From Clostridia bacterium (GTDB taxonomy: Bacteria > Bacillota > Clostridia > Christensenellales > Aristaeellaceae), in the NCBI GenBank assembly GCA_017509255.1, contig JAFWQA010000006.1:62001-126000 (forward strand): 64,000 nucleotides of DNA, written 5' to 3'. The notes beneath the pieces were generated by a model, which ran no database searches, was not told where the DNA came from, and saw nothing but the letters and a program-made list of their open reading frames with translations. This document shows positions 41,440-50,013 of the stretch, piece by piece. The translations under genes were made by a program, and so were the position numbers. The stretch's first letter is position 1. Every line of letters starts with the position of its first letter.

Positions 41440-42383
41440 GGCACGTCATCCTCCCGCTCCGTCGCGTGAAGGAAAACGTCCTCCAGGCTGTCCGCCTCCG
41501 GCGCCAGCATCCGGATCGGCGCGTCCATGGCTGCAAAAAGGTGGAAAAGCTGGTCCGTCACTCTTCCCCTCGTGGTTTTTTTTGCGCAGGTCAGCCGCAG
41601 CTCCGTCACGCCCGGATCCCCGGAGGAAAGCGTTTCCGTTTTCCGGATCCCCTCGATGCTCCTCACGCCGGGCAGGATATCCTTCGGCTTCCCGGCCACG
41701 CTCACGCGCAGCGTCACGGTGTCCGATCCTTCTCCGGTCAGATCCACCGTGCGGATCATCCGGCCCACGTTCAGGATGACCGCTGTGGAGCACAGCTGCT
41801 GTACCTCTGTCAGGATATGGCTGGAAAAGAGCACGGTGTGGTCCTTTCCCAGTTCCCGGATCATTTCGCGGATCTCCACCACCTGCATGGGGTCCAGTCC
41901 GACGGTCGGCTCATCCAGTATGATCAGCTCCGGGTTTCCGCACAGCGCCTGCGCGATGCCGACCCTCTGCCGGTAACCCTTGCTCAGATGACCGATCAGC
42001 CGGTCCCTGACGTCCGTCAGCGCGCACATTTCCGTGATCTCGTCCGTATGGGCTTTCCGGTCCTTCCGCACGACCTCCTTCAGGTCGCACACAAAGTTCA
42101 GGTATTCCCGTACCGTCATCTCGTCATACAGCGGGGGCCTTTCGGGCAGATAACCGATCCTGCGCTTGCATTCCCGGGCATGGGTCATCATGTCCATTCC
42201 GTCCACCAGCACCCGTCCACTGTCCGGCGGCATATATCCGGTCATCAGGTTCAGCGCGGTCGTTTTTCCTGCCCCGTTCCGTCCCAGCAGTCCCACCGTC
42301 CGCCGGTTTTCGGCGCGGAAGGAAACGTCGCTGAGCGCGGTGATGCTTCCGTATTTTTTTGTCACGTGCTCCAGTTCGATCAT
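41436..42383 (-). CDS. ABC transporter ATP-binding protein, GldA-like
   Basis: 315 residues. Walker A GRNGAGKTT, signature HLSKGYRQRV, Walker B LIILDEPTVGLDP, and the H-loop FSSHIL are intact in one ATPase domain (1-220). A 95-residue C-terminal extension follows, as in GldA and CcmA-like subfamilies. With the following permease, GldG-like and DUF4340 genes it forms a four-component export system. Confidence 0.9.
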   Translation of the reverse strand: MIELEHVTKKYGSITALSDVSFRAENRRTVGLLGRNGAGKTTALNLMTGYMPPDSGRVLVDGMDMMTHARECKRRIGYLPERPPLYDEMTVREYLNFVCDLKEVVRKDRKAHTDEITEMCALTDVRDRLIGHLSKGYRQRVGIAQALCGNPELIILDEPTVGLDPMQVVEIREMIRELGKDHTVLFSSHILTEVQQLCSTAVILNVGRMIRTVDLTGEGSDTVTLRVSVAGKPKDILPGVRSIEGIRKTETLSSGDPGVTELRLTCAKKTTRGRVTDQLFHLFAAMDAPIRMLAPEADSLEDVFLHATEREDDVP

Positions 42384-42500
42384 GCCGTGACTGATCCCCT
42401 TCTTCTCAAATGCGACAGGGATACAGCCTTCTTCAGGCTTCTCCTCTGCCGCGTTCAGTATACCATATCCGTTCTTCTGCTTCTGTAAACTTCCCGTGAA

Positions 42501-42995
42501 TTATTTGCCCTTCCCGAAGCGCTCCGTCATTCTCCGGACCCATCCGCTCGTCAGCACGGCCTTCTTGGTAAAGAAGTTCCAGATCATCACCAGCAGCGTG
42601 GCAAGGCATTTGTTCACCATATACATGCTGACCCGGGTCTGTCCCAGCGTCACCGCCACGGCTTCCTCTCCGAAGATCAGCCGGAAAAGGAGCATCAGCA
42701 GCTCATTGAGCAGCAGGCCGATCAGGCTGGTGATGAGGAAGCCTGCTTTGGCTGCCGTCCCCGCATCCTTCGTTCCTTTGAACACCCATGCCATGCACAG
42801 CAGATAGTTTACCGCCACCGATACCGCGAAGGCGATCGGTGCGGCGATAAGGGTGTCCAGGCCCAGCTTTTCCTTCAGCAGCACCAGCACGGCAAATTCG
42901 ATCAGGAAACATACGCCCCCCGCGATCGCGAAGCGGAGGATCTCCCCCCATGCGCTTTTCTTTCCGGGGTTCTCTTTCCTTTGGGTTTCCGTCAT
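42501..42995 (-). CDS. GtrA-family membrane protein
   Basis: 164 residues with four transmembrane segments. FAIAGGVCFLIEFAVLVLL, NYLLCMAWVF and a final KCLATLLVMIWNFFTKKAVL correspond to the GtrA family, which is thought to move undecaprenyl-phosphate-linked sugars across the membrane in cell-wall or teichoic-acid glycosylation. It follows dnaE by four bases and is probably cotranscribed with it, although no functional link is evident. Confidence 0.85.
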   Translation of the reverse strand: MTETQRKENPGKKSAWGEILRFAIAGGVCFLIEFAVLVLLKEKLGLDTLIAAPIAFAVSVAVNYLLCMAWVFKGTKDAGTAAKAGFLITSLIGLLLNELLMLLFRLIFGEEAVAVTLGQTRVSMYMVNKCLATLLVMIWNFFTKKAVLTSGWVRRMTERFGKGK

Positions 42996-42999
42996 TGCT

Positions 43000-45900
43000 T
43001 TATCCTTTCAGAACCACGTTCTCGCCGCCCAGCTCCTCCCGAAGCCGCGCCAGGCACTTTTCACTTCCGTCGCACCATGCGCTGCGCGGGCTCAGCAGCG
43101 TCATTTTCTCCTCCGGTATATGCATGTATACCGGAATATCGCCGCCGCTCAGGGCCAGCAGGGCGGATGCCTTGTCCATCTGTTTTCTTCCGAGCCGCAG
43201 GAAAAGCTTCCGGGGCGCCGCTGCGGCGATCTGTGCGTCCGTCCTTCCCTCAGTCGCCTTTTCCGGCGCGGGTGCGGCCGTCTCCTTCCGCTCCCGGGCA
43301 ATATACTCCAGCCTTTCGATCCGGTCAGCCAGCAGCTTGGGCGATTCTTCCTCCCTGATGCTCAGCTTCCCGCTCATCATCACGATCTCATCCTCCTGCA
43401 GCAGAGGCTGATACCGTTCGTACACCCGGGGAAAAACTAGGCACTCGATCTGTCCGGTCAGATCCTCCAGAGTGACGAAGGCCATATAATCGCCTTTCTT
43501 GGTCGCCTTTCCCTTCACCTCTGTCAGGATCCCGCCCAGCTCCACGTTCTGGCCGTCCAGGTTCATGCCCCGGTCGGGCATCTCCTCGATCTCCGCCAGC
43601 TCCCCAGCCGTGTGGGGCAGTCCGGACAGCACCTCCCGGTATTCGTCCAGCGGGTGTCCGGTCAGGTATACGCCGACCGTTTCCTTTTCCATCTGCAGTT
43701 TTACCTTTGCGGGGCAGTCGGGAATGGCCGGCAGCATCATTTCCGTCTCTGCCAGCGGATTCCCCTCTTCCGCGCCGAACATATCAAACAGGCTCATCTG
43801 TCCGCTCACGTTCTTTTTCCGGGAGGACTGGTTGGCGTCCATTGCTGCTTCGTACACCGCCAGCATCTGCGGGCGGTTCGCCCCGGTTCTGTCAAAGCTG
43901 CCGCACCGGATCAGGCTTTCCACGACCCTTTTCCCGCACTCCGCGGGATCCACCCTCCGGCAGAAGTCGAAGATATCCTTGTACGGGCCTCTGGTCTCCC
44001 TTTCCTGCACGATCGCCTTCACCGCGTTTTCCCCGGCGTTTTTCACGGCGCCCAGGCCGAATATGATCGCGGGCTTTCCTTCCGGATCCTTCCCCACGGT
44101 AAACTTCCATCGGCTCATGTTCACGTCCGGGGGCAGCACCGGGATGTTTCTTCCGCGGCAGTACTGTATATAGGCGGCGATCTTGTTGGTATTTCCGTAT
44201 ACGCTGTTGAGGATGGCCGCCATGAACTGTACCGGGTAATACCGCTTCAGCCAGGCCGTTTCCATGGTCACCACGCCGTAGGCTGCCGCGTGTGATTTGT
44301 TGAAGGCATAGCTAGCGAATGAGATCATTTCATCATAGATCTCATTGGCCACGTCCTCCGGCACGCCGTTGCGGATGCAGCCCGGCACCGTCACGTTCCC
44401 GTCCTTGTCCGTCATGCCGTGGACAAAGTATTCCCGCTCCTCATCCATGACCTTTTTCTTTTTCTTGGCCATGGCTCTTCTCACCAGGTCGCTGCGTCCG
44501 TAGCTGTAGCCCGCCAGGTCCCGCACGATTTGCATCACCTGCTCCTGATAGACCATGCAGCCGTAGGTCACGTCCAGGATGGGGCGCAGCAGCTCCGTCT
44601 TGTATTTCACGCTGGCCGGATCCTGCTTCCCGGCGATATACCGCGGAATGGATTCCATCGGGCCCGGGCGGTACAGGGAGATCGCGGCGATGATATCCTC
44701 AAAGCACGCCGGCTTCATGCCCGTCAGGAACCCGGTCATTCCGGCGCCTTCCAGCTGGAACACGCCGTCCGTATCGCCGTGGGAGATCATTTCGTACACG
44801 GAGGGATCGTCCAGCGGGATATCCTCCGCCTTCATGTCGGTGCCGGATTCACGCATCATGTCCAGCGTGTCCCGGATCACGGTCAGGGTCCTCAGCCCCA
44901 GAAAGTCCATCTTCAGCAGGCCCAGCCTCTCAATGGTCCCCATCGGGTACTGGGTCGTGATGACCTCGTCGTTGCGCTGCAGCGGCACATATTCCACGAC
45001 CGGCTTCCCGGTGATCAGCACCCCGGCCGCGTGGGTGGAGGCGTGCCTCGGCATGCCCTCCAGCGTCAGGGCGGTGTTGATCAGCTGCTTCACCCGCGGC
45101 TGTTCGTCGTACATCTGCCTCAGCATCGGTGAGATCGTCAGCGCCTTGGTGAGCGTCATCCCCAGGTCGAACGGGATCGCCTTGGCCACCGCGTCCGTTT
45201 CCTGATAGCTCATACCGAGCACGCGTCCTACGTCGCGCACGACGCCCTTCGCCGCCATCGTGCCGAAGGTGATGATCTGACTCACGTGGTCCGCTCCGTA
45301 CTTGCGTGCCACATAGTCGATCACCTCCTGCCTTCTTTCATAGCAGAAGTCCACGTCGATATCGGGCATGGTCACCCGTTCCGGGTTCAGAAAGCGCTCG
45401 AACAGCAGCTGGTACTTCAGCGGATCCAGCATCGTGATCCCGAGGGAATAGGCCACGATTGAGCCGGCGCCGCTTCCGCGCCCCGGCCCGACCATGATCC
45501 CGTTGGATTTCGCGTAGTGGATAAAGTCCCACACGATCAGGAAGTAGTCCACATAGCCCATCCGGGAAATGGTGCTCAGCTCATATTCCAGCCGCTTCCA
45601 GGGTTCGTCCTCCTTCCCGGCGTCCGGATACAGGCGGGCCATTCCCTCCGCGCACAGGCGCCTGAGCATGCTTTCGGACGTTTCCCCCTCCGGCACGGGA
45701 TACCGCGGCAGCCTGGTTACGCCGAATTCAAAGCTCACATTGCAGCGCTCCGCGATCCTGTTGGTGTTCTCAATGGCGTCCGGCACGTTCTTGAACAGCT
45801 CGCGCATCTGCTCTTCGCTTTTGACGTAAAGCTCCCGCGTTTCCATGCGCATGCGCTGGTCGTCCGAGAGCGTTTTGCCCGTCTGGATGCACATCAGCAC

Positions 45901-46548
45901 CTCCTGGGCTTCAGCGTCCTTCTCCTCCAGATAGTGGCAGTCGTTGGTCGCCACCAGTGGCACGTCCATTTCCCGCGCCAGCGCGATCAGCCGGGGCAGT
46001 ACGGTCTTCTCGTCCCGGATATTGTGATCCATGATCTCGATGAAGAAGTTGTCCTTCCCGAAGATCTCCTGCATCTCCCGCACATAGGCATGGGCGCTTT
46101 CATCCTGCCCGTTCAGCAGCATCTTGGGCAGGTCGCCGCTCAGGCAGGCGCTCAGGCAGATCAGGCCCTCATGATGTTCCCGGATCAGGTTGTAGTCCAT
46201 TCTCGGCTTATAGTAGTATCCTGTCAGAAAGGCTTCGCTGCTCAGGTACATCAGGTTTTGGTAGCCCGTATTGTTTTCGCACAGCAGTATCAGGTGGCTG
46301 ATTTCCCGTCCGCTCACACTTTTGTCGGTCCTGTCACGGCATACATAGCCCTCCATCCCGATAATGGGCTTGATGCCGGCGTCCGTCATCGCGGTGTAGA
46401 AGTCCACAGCGCCGTACATCACTCCGTGATCCGTCACTGCGCAGGCGCTCATTCCGAGCGTCTTCAGGCGTTCCACCAGCGCGGGGATGCGGCATGCTCC
46501 GTCCAGCAGGCTGTATTCCGTGTGCAGATGCAAATGTGTAAAGCTCAT
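43000..46548 (-). CDS. dnaE: DNA polymerase III subunit alpha
   Basis: 1182 residues, typical of DnaE. N-terminal PHP domain (MSFTHLHLHTEYSLLDGACRI, AVTDHGVMYGAVDFY, GMEGY). The catalytic palm has GRGSGAGSIVAYSLGIT and the aspartate pair in MPDIDVDFCYERR. Fingers and tandem helix-hairpin-helix follow, then an OB-fold near 1000-1080 (GYMAFVTLEDLTGQIECLVFP). It is the replicative polymerase, or the DnaE-type partner of PolC, which cannot be told from this window. The gene follows a small secreted protein and precedes gtrA. Confidence 0.95.
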   Translation of the reverse strand: MSFTHLHLHTEYSLLDGACRIPALVERLKTLGMSACAVTDHGVMYGAVDFYTAMTDAGIKPIIGMEGYVCRDRTDKSVSGREISHLILLCENNTGYQNLMYLSSEAFLTGYYYKPRMDYNLIREHHEGLICLSACLSGDLPKMLLNGQDESAHAYVREMQEIFGKDNFFIEIMDHNIRDEKTVLPRLIALAREMDVPLVATNDCHYLEEKDAEAQEVLMCIQTGKTLSDDQRMRMETRELYVKSEEQMRELFKNVPDAIENTNRIAERCNVSFEFGVTRLPRYPVPEGETSESMLRRLCAEGMARLYPDAGKEDEPWKRLEYELSTISRMGYVDYFLIVWDFIHYAKSNGIMVGPGRGSGAGSIVAYSLGITMLDPLKYQLLFERFLNPERVTMPDIDVDFCYERRQEVIDYVARKYGADHVSQIITFGTMAAKGVVRDVGRVLGMSYQETDAVAKAIPFDLGMTLTKALTISPMLRQMYDEQPRVKQLINTALTLEGMPRHASTHAAGVLITGKPVVEYVPLQRNDEVITTQYPMGTIERLGLLKMDFLGLRTLTVIRDTLDMMRESGTDMKAEDIPLDDPSVYEMISHGDTDGVFQLEGAGMTGFLTGMKPACFEDIIAAISLYRPGPMESIPRYIAGKQDPASVKYKTELLRPILDVTYGCMVYQEQVMQIVRDLAGYSYGRSDLVRRAMAKKKKKVMDEEREYFVHGMTDKDGNVTVPGCIRNGVPEDVANEIYDEMISFASYAFNKSHAAAYGVVTMETAWLKRYYPVQFMAAILNSVYGNTNKIAAYIQYCRGRNIPVLPPDVNMSRWKFTVGKDPEGKPAIIFGLGAVKNAGENAVKAIVQERETRGPYKDIFDFCRRVDPAECGKRVVESLIRCGSFDRTGANRPQMLAVYEAAMDANQSSRKKNVSGQMSLFDMFGAEEGNPLAETEMMLPAIPDCPAKVKLQMEKETVGVYLTGHPLDEYREVLSGLPHTAGELAEIEEMPDRGMNLDGQNVELGGILTEVKGKATKKGDYMAFVTLEDLTGQIECLVFPRVYERYQPLLQEDEIVMMSGKLSIREEESPKLLADRIERLEYIARERKETAAPAPEKATEGRTDAQIAAAAPRKLFLRLGRKQMDKASALLALSGGDIPVYMHIPEEKMTLLSPRSAWCDGSEKCLARLREELGGENVVLKG

Positions 46549-46584
46549 TTTTTCACTCCGTTTTCGTCTTTTCCTGCGTCTTTT

Positions 46585-47034
46585 TCAGCAGAAATTCAGC
46601 ATGATCGTTTCGCACTCCAGGGCCGCTTCCTCCGTGCCATACCAGAAGGCGATCTCCGTCAGCCCGTCCGGCGTTTCATACACATAGCCGATGCAGGGGG
46701 CGCCGTCCGTTTCGTCCGTCTCCCGGTAGCACAGCATCCCGATGCCGCTGACCTCCCGCAGCTCCACGGCTTTTCCGGCGGAATACAGCTTCTCCGCCAT
46801 CTCCTGAATGCTCATGCTTTTCACCGGATGGCTGTATATTTCGATCTCCAGGCTGATCCCCCGGTCCAGCAGGATCATCCTCAGGTCCGGATCCGTAAAG
46901 CCGTCCGTGATTCTTTCCATGCCGTCCGGTATCAGCAGGCTGTGCTGACCGTCCGGCAGCGTCAGCGTCTGCTCGGCGGCCGCGGCCCCGATCCAAAGCG
47001 CGAGGATCAGCAGCACACAGAAAAGCTTTCTCAT
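46585..47034 (-). CDS. Small secreted protein of unknown function
   Basis: 149 residues with a signal peptide (MRKLFCVLLILALWIGAAAA-EQ) and no lipobox. Mature part is about 128 residues, with several acidic residues and GAPCIGYVYETPDGLTEIAFWYG near the C-terminus. I do not recognise a family. It sits between the C39-like protease gene and dnaE in one operon, with a small gap on each side. Confidence 0.6.
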   Translation of the reverse strand: MRKLFCVLLILALWIGAAAAEQTLTLPDGQHSLLIPDGMERITDGFTDPDLRMILLDRGISLEIEIYSHPVKSMSIQEMAEKLYSAGKAVELREVSGIGMLCYRETDETDGAPCIGYVYETPDGLTEIAFWYGTEEAALECETIMLNFC

Positions 47035-47058
47035 GTTTTTCCCTCTTTCCCACGGCGG

Positions 47059-48570
47059 TCATTCTTTTTTCGCGTTTCCGTCAGTGCCGTCTTCCACGGT
47101 CAGGAAATCCTCCTGCACCCATACTCTCATTCCCCGGCCGTCGATCTGGTAAAATCCGTCCTTTTGGGCCAGGACGTTCACCCGGGTCCCGGTCTTCCAT
47201 TCGTCCAGCACCTTGCCCTTGGCGGAGCCGGAATAGCGTACGCGGACCTTGGTCAGTCCGCTGGTATTTCCTTTGTAGCTGATCACGCCGCTCCTGATCC
47301 CCTGCGCCGGCAGCGGGTCCGTCAGCTCTGCGTCTCCCCGGCTGATATAGCCCTTGATCCCGTTGTAAACGACGTACAGTTTTTTTTCTTCCGAGCGCAG
47401 CACCGGGAGCACGGCGCACGCGGGTACATTGCGGATGTTTTTCCCTTCGGCGTTCTTCAGCTTCGTTCCCGTCTTTTTGTTGATGAAAGCCAGCTTCCCG
47501 CCGTCTGTACCGCTTCCCCACGCCAGCTCTTCGGTTGGCACGGTTTTTTCCTCTCCCCCGCTGATGACGTCGCAGGTCGCAGTTCCCGGCCTCACAAGCT
47601 CCGCTGCGGCTCCGTCCGCCTTCAGCCGCATCCAGGCAGGGCGGATCGGGCGTACTCCGCGCCTCGCCACATAATCAAGATCCATATAATATTCCAGGCC
47701 GCCGCAGAACGCGGTCTCAAAATACCACCTTGCCCCGGGGATCTCCTCCGGGGTTTTCGCGGTCACGAATTCCCCGTTCCCGTCCAGGTAGTACACATTG
47801 CCCTTTTTGATCCGTTCAAAGGTCGCGCTCGGCGCCGAGTCAACGATCCGCACCTTGCTCCCGTCGTCGCTCAGCCCGCTGATCAGCGCGATATGCCCGA
47901 TCACGATGCTGAAGGAGAAAAAATCCCCGTCTCTCAGCGCGTCCCGTATCTCCGCTTTGGAGGTGATCAGCTCATCCTCGGTGGTGAAGCCGTAGACCTC
48001 GCCGGAGCGGGTCAGCAGCCTTTCGTTGGCCGTCCCTCCCTGCGTATAGCAGTAGGAATAGGTCTTCCCGAGGGCGTCCGGCATTACGTCCTCGCCGCTG
48101 AAACCCAGCCGCTGAAGCACGTGGCTCAGGGTAAAAATGGCGCACCCGGCCTTTTCCAGGTTGGTTTTTTTTGAATAGCTTTTGTCCTTCCACCAGCCGT
48201 CCTTCTGGCTGTATACGACGTCCTCTCCCTGCTGGACTTCCGCCTTTCCCCTGACGGGTATCGTCACGGACGCCGTCTCCCTGCTTTTGTCCCCGTACAG
48301 CACCGTGACCTCAAGCAGGTACTCCGTTTCCTTTCTCGGCCGGAATGCCGTCACAAAGTGGCTGTCCTCCTTGCCGCTGAAGATCTTCTTATCCTCTGCC
48401 GTCAGCGTATAGATCACGCTTTCAGCGCCTTCCCCGGCTGTCACGGTCACCTCTGCCACTTCGCCCGCCTTCGGCTGCGCGGGTTCCACGCTCACGCTGA
48501 CCTCCGCGCCGGCTGCCGCGGGGATCAGTATGACAGCCAGCAGCAGTGCGATCCATCTTCCCGTTCTCAT
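47059..48570 (-). CDS. Secreted C39-like cysteine peptidase with SH3-like tail
   Basis: 503 residues. Signal peptide 1-22 (ending AAAGA). An Ig-like segment (about 25-105) is followed by a papain-like core: a Cys in NLEKAGCAIFTLSHVLQRLG (Cys143), a His in VIGHIALISGL (His225) and an Asp in VRIVDSAP (Asp244), spaced as in the C39-like family. The C-terminal 150 residues contain SH3b-like blocks (VVYNGIKGYISRGDAEL, DGFYQIDGRGMRVWVQEDFL). It is likely a secreted cell-wall or bacteriocin-type peptidase. The gene overlaps the GH27 gene upstream by ATGA. Confidence 0.75.
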   Translation of the reverse strand: MRTGRWIALLLAVILIPAAAGAEVSVSVEPAQPKAGEVAEVTVTAGEGAESVIYTLTAEDKKIFSGKEDSHFVTAFRPRKETEYLLEVTVLYGDKSRETASVTIPVRGKAEVQQGEDVVYSQKDGWWKDKSYSKKTNLEKAGCAIFTLSHVLQRLGFSGEDVMPDALGKTYSYCYTQGGTANERLLTRSGEVYGFTTEDELITSKAEIRDALRDGDFFSFSIVIGHIALISGLSDDGSKVRIVDSAPSATFERIKKGNVYYLDGNGEFVTAKTPEEIPGARWYFETAFCGGLEYYMDLDYVARRGVRPIRPAWMRLKADGAAAELVRPGTATCDVISGGEEKTVPTEELAWGSGTDGGKLAFINKKTGTKLKNAEGKNIRNVPACAVLPVLRSEEKKLYVVYNGIKGYISRGDAELTDPLPAQGIRSGVISYKGNTSGLTKVRVRYSGSAKGKVLDEWKTGTRVNVLAQKDGFYQIDGRGMRVWVQEDFLTVEDGTDGNAKKE

Positions 48571-49829
48571 CCCTGCGCCTCCGTGATCAGATATACCTTG
48601 GCGTCATGCGGCTCGATCTCCGCCCGGATATTCCCGTCGGTCTTCTCTTCCCTTCCGCTCCAGAGCTCTTCGGCAAGGCATTCACCGTCCAGCTCCGCCT
48701 CCCGTGCGGTGACCGATATCTCTCTTTTTTCGTCTCCCAGGTTGAACAGCGCCAGATAAATGCCTTTCCCGTCCCTGCGCGGCGCGGTCCACACGCTCTC
48801 CGTGTCCGTCGTCCGCAGCGGGCGGGCATTCCGGCTCTCCTTTTCGATCTCCAGCACTTTGCGGTTCGTCAGCAGGCTCAGCGTAAAGGCGTCGTTTTTC
48901 GTCATCTCCGCGCCGATCATCAGCGGGGAGCGCGCCATGCACCACAGCGTCATCATGGTCCTCTGCTCCGCCTGCGTAAAGTGCGTCCGTTCCTCCGGAT
49001 CCTCGCACTGCCTCAGCGCCCCGATCGGCAGCATATCCGCGTCCGGCCAGTGATCCGGCCCTGCGTGGATGCACCATTTCTCCTCCCGCTCAAACATGCC
49101 CTTCAGCAGCCGCCACTCATCCCAGAAGTCGTCCGTGATCCGCCACATGTCGGCATACCGCTTCAGATGCTCCGCCTCCTCCAGGGGTGCGGGGCCGGGG
49201 GAAAGGCTTAGTACCATTTCACGTCCGCAGGCGCGGCAGGCTTCGGAGATCACTTCGATCTCCTTCCTGCAGTGCGGATACTCCCGGGCGATATCGTCGC
49301 ACTTCACAAAGTCCACGCCCCATCCGGCATACAGGCGGAAGATGCTGTCATAGTAAGCCCTTGCCTCCGGCAGCTCGCATTTCAGCCCGTACATATCCGG
49401 ATTCCACATGCAGATGGAATGCGGGTCTGCGGCAGTATGGCAGAAATAGCTGCTTCCCTCAATGGGCAGGTGCCGGTGCGCCGCCATGCGCGGCATGCCG
49501 CGCATGATGTGGATCCCGAATTTCAGCCCCAGGGAATGGATATACTCCGCCAGCGGCGCGAAGCCCGCTCCGCCGGCAGCGCTCGGGAAGCGGTTCAGCG
49601 CGGGCGTCAGGCGTCCGAACTCATCCATGGTCAGCCCGGCAAAAGCTTCGTAGCTGTGATCCACGGCAGAAGGGCGGGCCCACTGGATATCCACCACAAT
49701 GTATTCCCAGCCGAATTCCTTCAGATGCTCTGCCATATAGACGGCGTTCTTCCGCACGGTTTCCTCCGTCACGGCGGCGCCGTAGCAGTCCCAGCTGTTC
49801 CATCCCATCGGCGGGTATTTTGACGGCAT
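48567..49829 (-). CDS. Family 27 glycoside hydrolase (alpha-galactosidase-like)
   Basis: 420 residues, cytoplasmic (no signal peptide). The start PPMGWNSWDCYGAAVTEE is the GH27 signature. The catalytic nucleophile lies in GVDFVKCDD (Asp178), in place of the usual YLKYDN. The acid/base aspartate is in MWRITDDFWDEW (Asp234). GLKFGIHIMRGMPRMAA differs from the usual GIYSDAG loop, so substrate specificity may differ from classic alpha-galactosidase. ATG 49829 was chosen for GGGGAGGAAGG upstream. It shares an operon with the C39-like peptidase, a small secreted protein and dnaE. Confidence 0.87.
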   Translation of the reverse strand: MPSKYPPMGWNSWDCYGAAVTEETVRKNAVYMAEHLKEFGWEYIVVDIQWARPSAVDHSYEAFAGLTMDEFGRLTPALNRFPSAAGGAGFAPLAEYIHSLGLKFGIHIMRGMPRMAAHRHLPIEGSSYFCHTAADPHSICMWNPDMYGLKCELPEARAYYDSIFRLYAGWGVDFVKCDDIAREYPHCRKEIEVISEACRACGREMVLSLSPGPAPLEEAEHLKRYADMWRITDDFWDEWRLLKGMFEREEKWCIHAGPDHWPDADMLPIGALRQCEDPEERTHFTQAEQRTMMTLWCMARSPLMIGAEMTKNDAFTLSLLTNRKVLEIEKESRNARPLRTTDTESVWTAPRRDGKGIYLALFNLGDEKREISVTAREAELDGECLAEELWSGREEKTDGNIRAEIEPHDAKVYLITEAQG

Positions 49830-49866
49830 TTTTCCTTCCTCCCCGAAAAGAGTTCTATACAAAAAA

Positions 49867-49895
49867 ATTATACTCCTTTCCCTGCCTGATATCAA
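49867..49895 (-). promoter_or_regulatory. Promoter of the GH27-C39-dnaE operon
   Basis: On the minus strand TTGATA (49890-49895), 17-bp spacer, TATAAT (49867-49872), about 38 bp before the GH27 start. Confidence 0.7.
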
Positions 49896-49911
49896 GAAAA
49901 CGCGGGCGTAT

Positions 49912-49945
49912 GAAAAGGCACCCTTCCTTTCGGAAGAGTGCCTGT
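49912..49945 (-). terminator. Terminator after the CofE-like gene
   Basis: On the minus strand AGGCACTCTTCC, loop GAAA, GGAAGGGTGCCT, then TTTTC. It lies 70 bp beyond the CofE-like stop. Confidence 0.8.
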
Positions 49946-50013
49946 CTTTTTTTCTGTCCGTCCTTGCTGCGGCCCGGTGCCGTTCCTTCTCAGAGGATAG
50001 TTCACAGCACGGC

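Noticed and set aside
45517-48174. 885-codon plus-strand frame opposite dnaE and the C39-like gene
   Set aside because: Mirror of two well-supported genes, with no ribosome binding site or domain.
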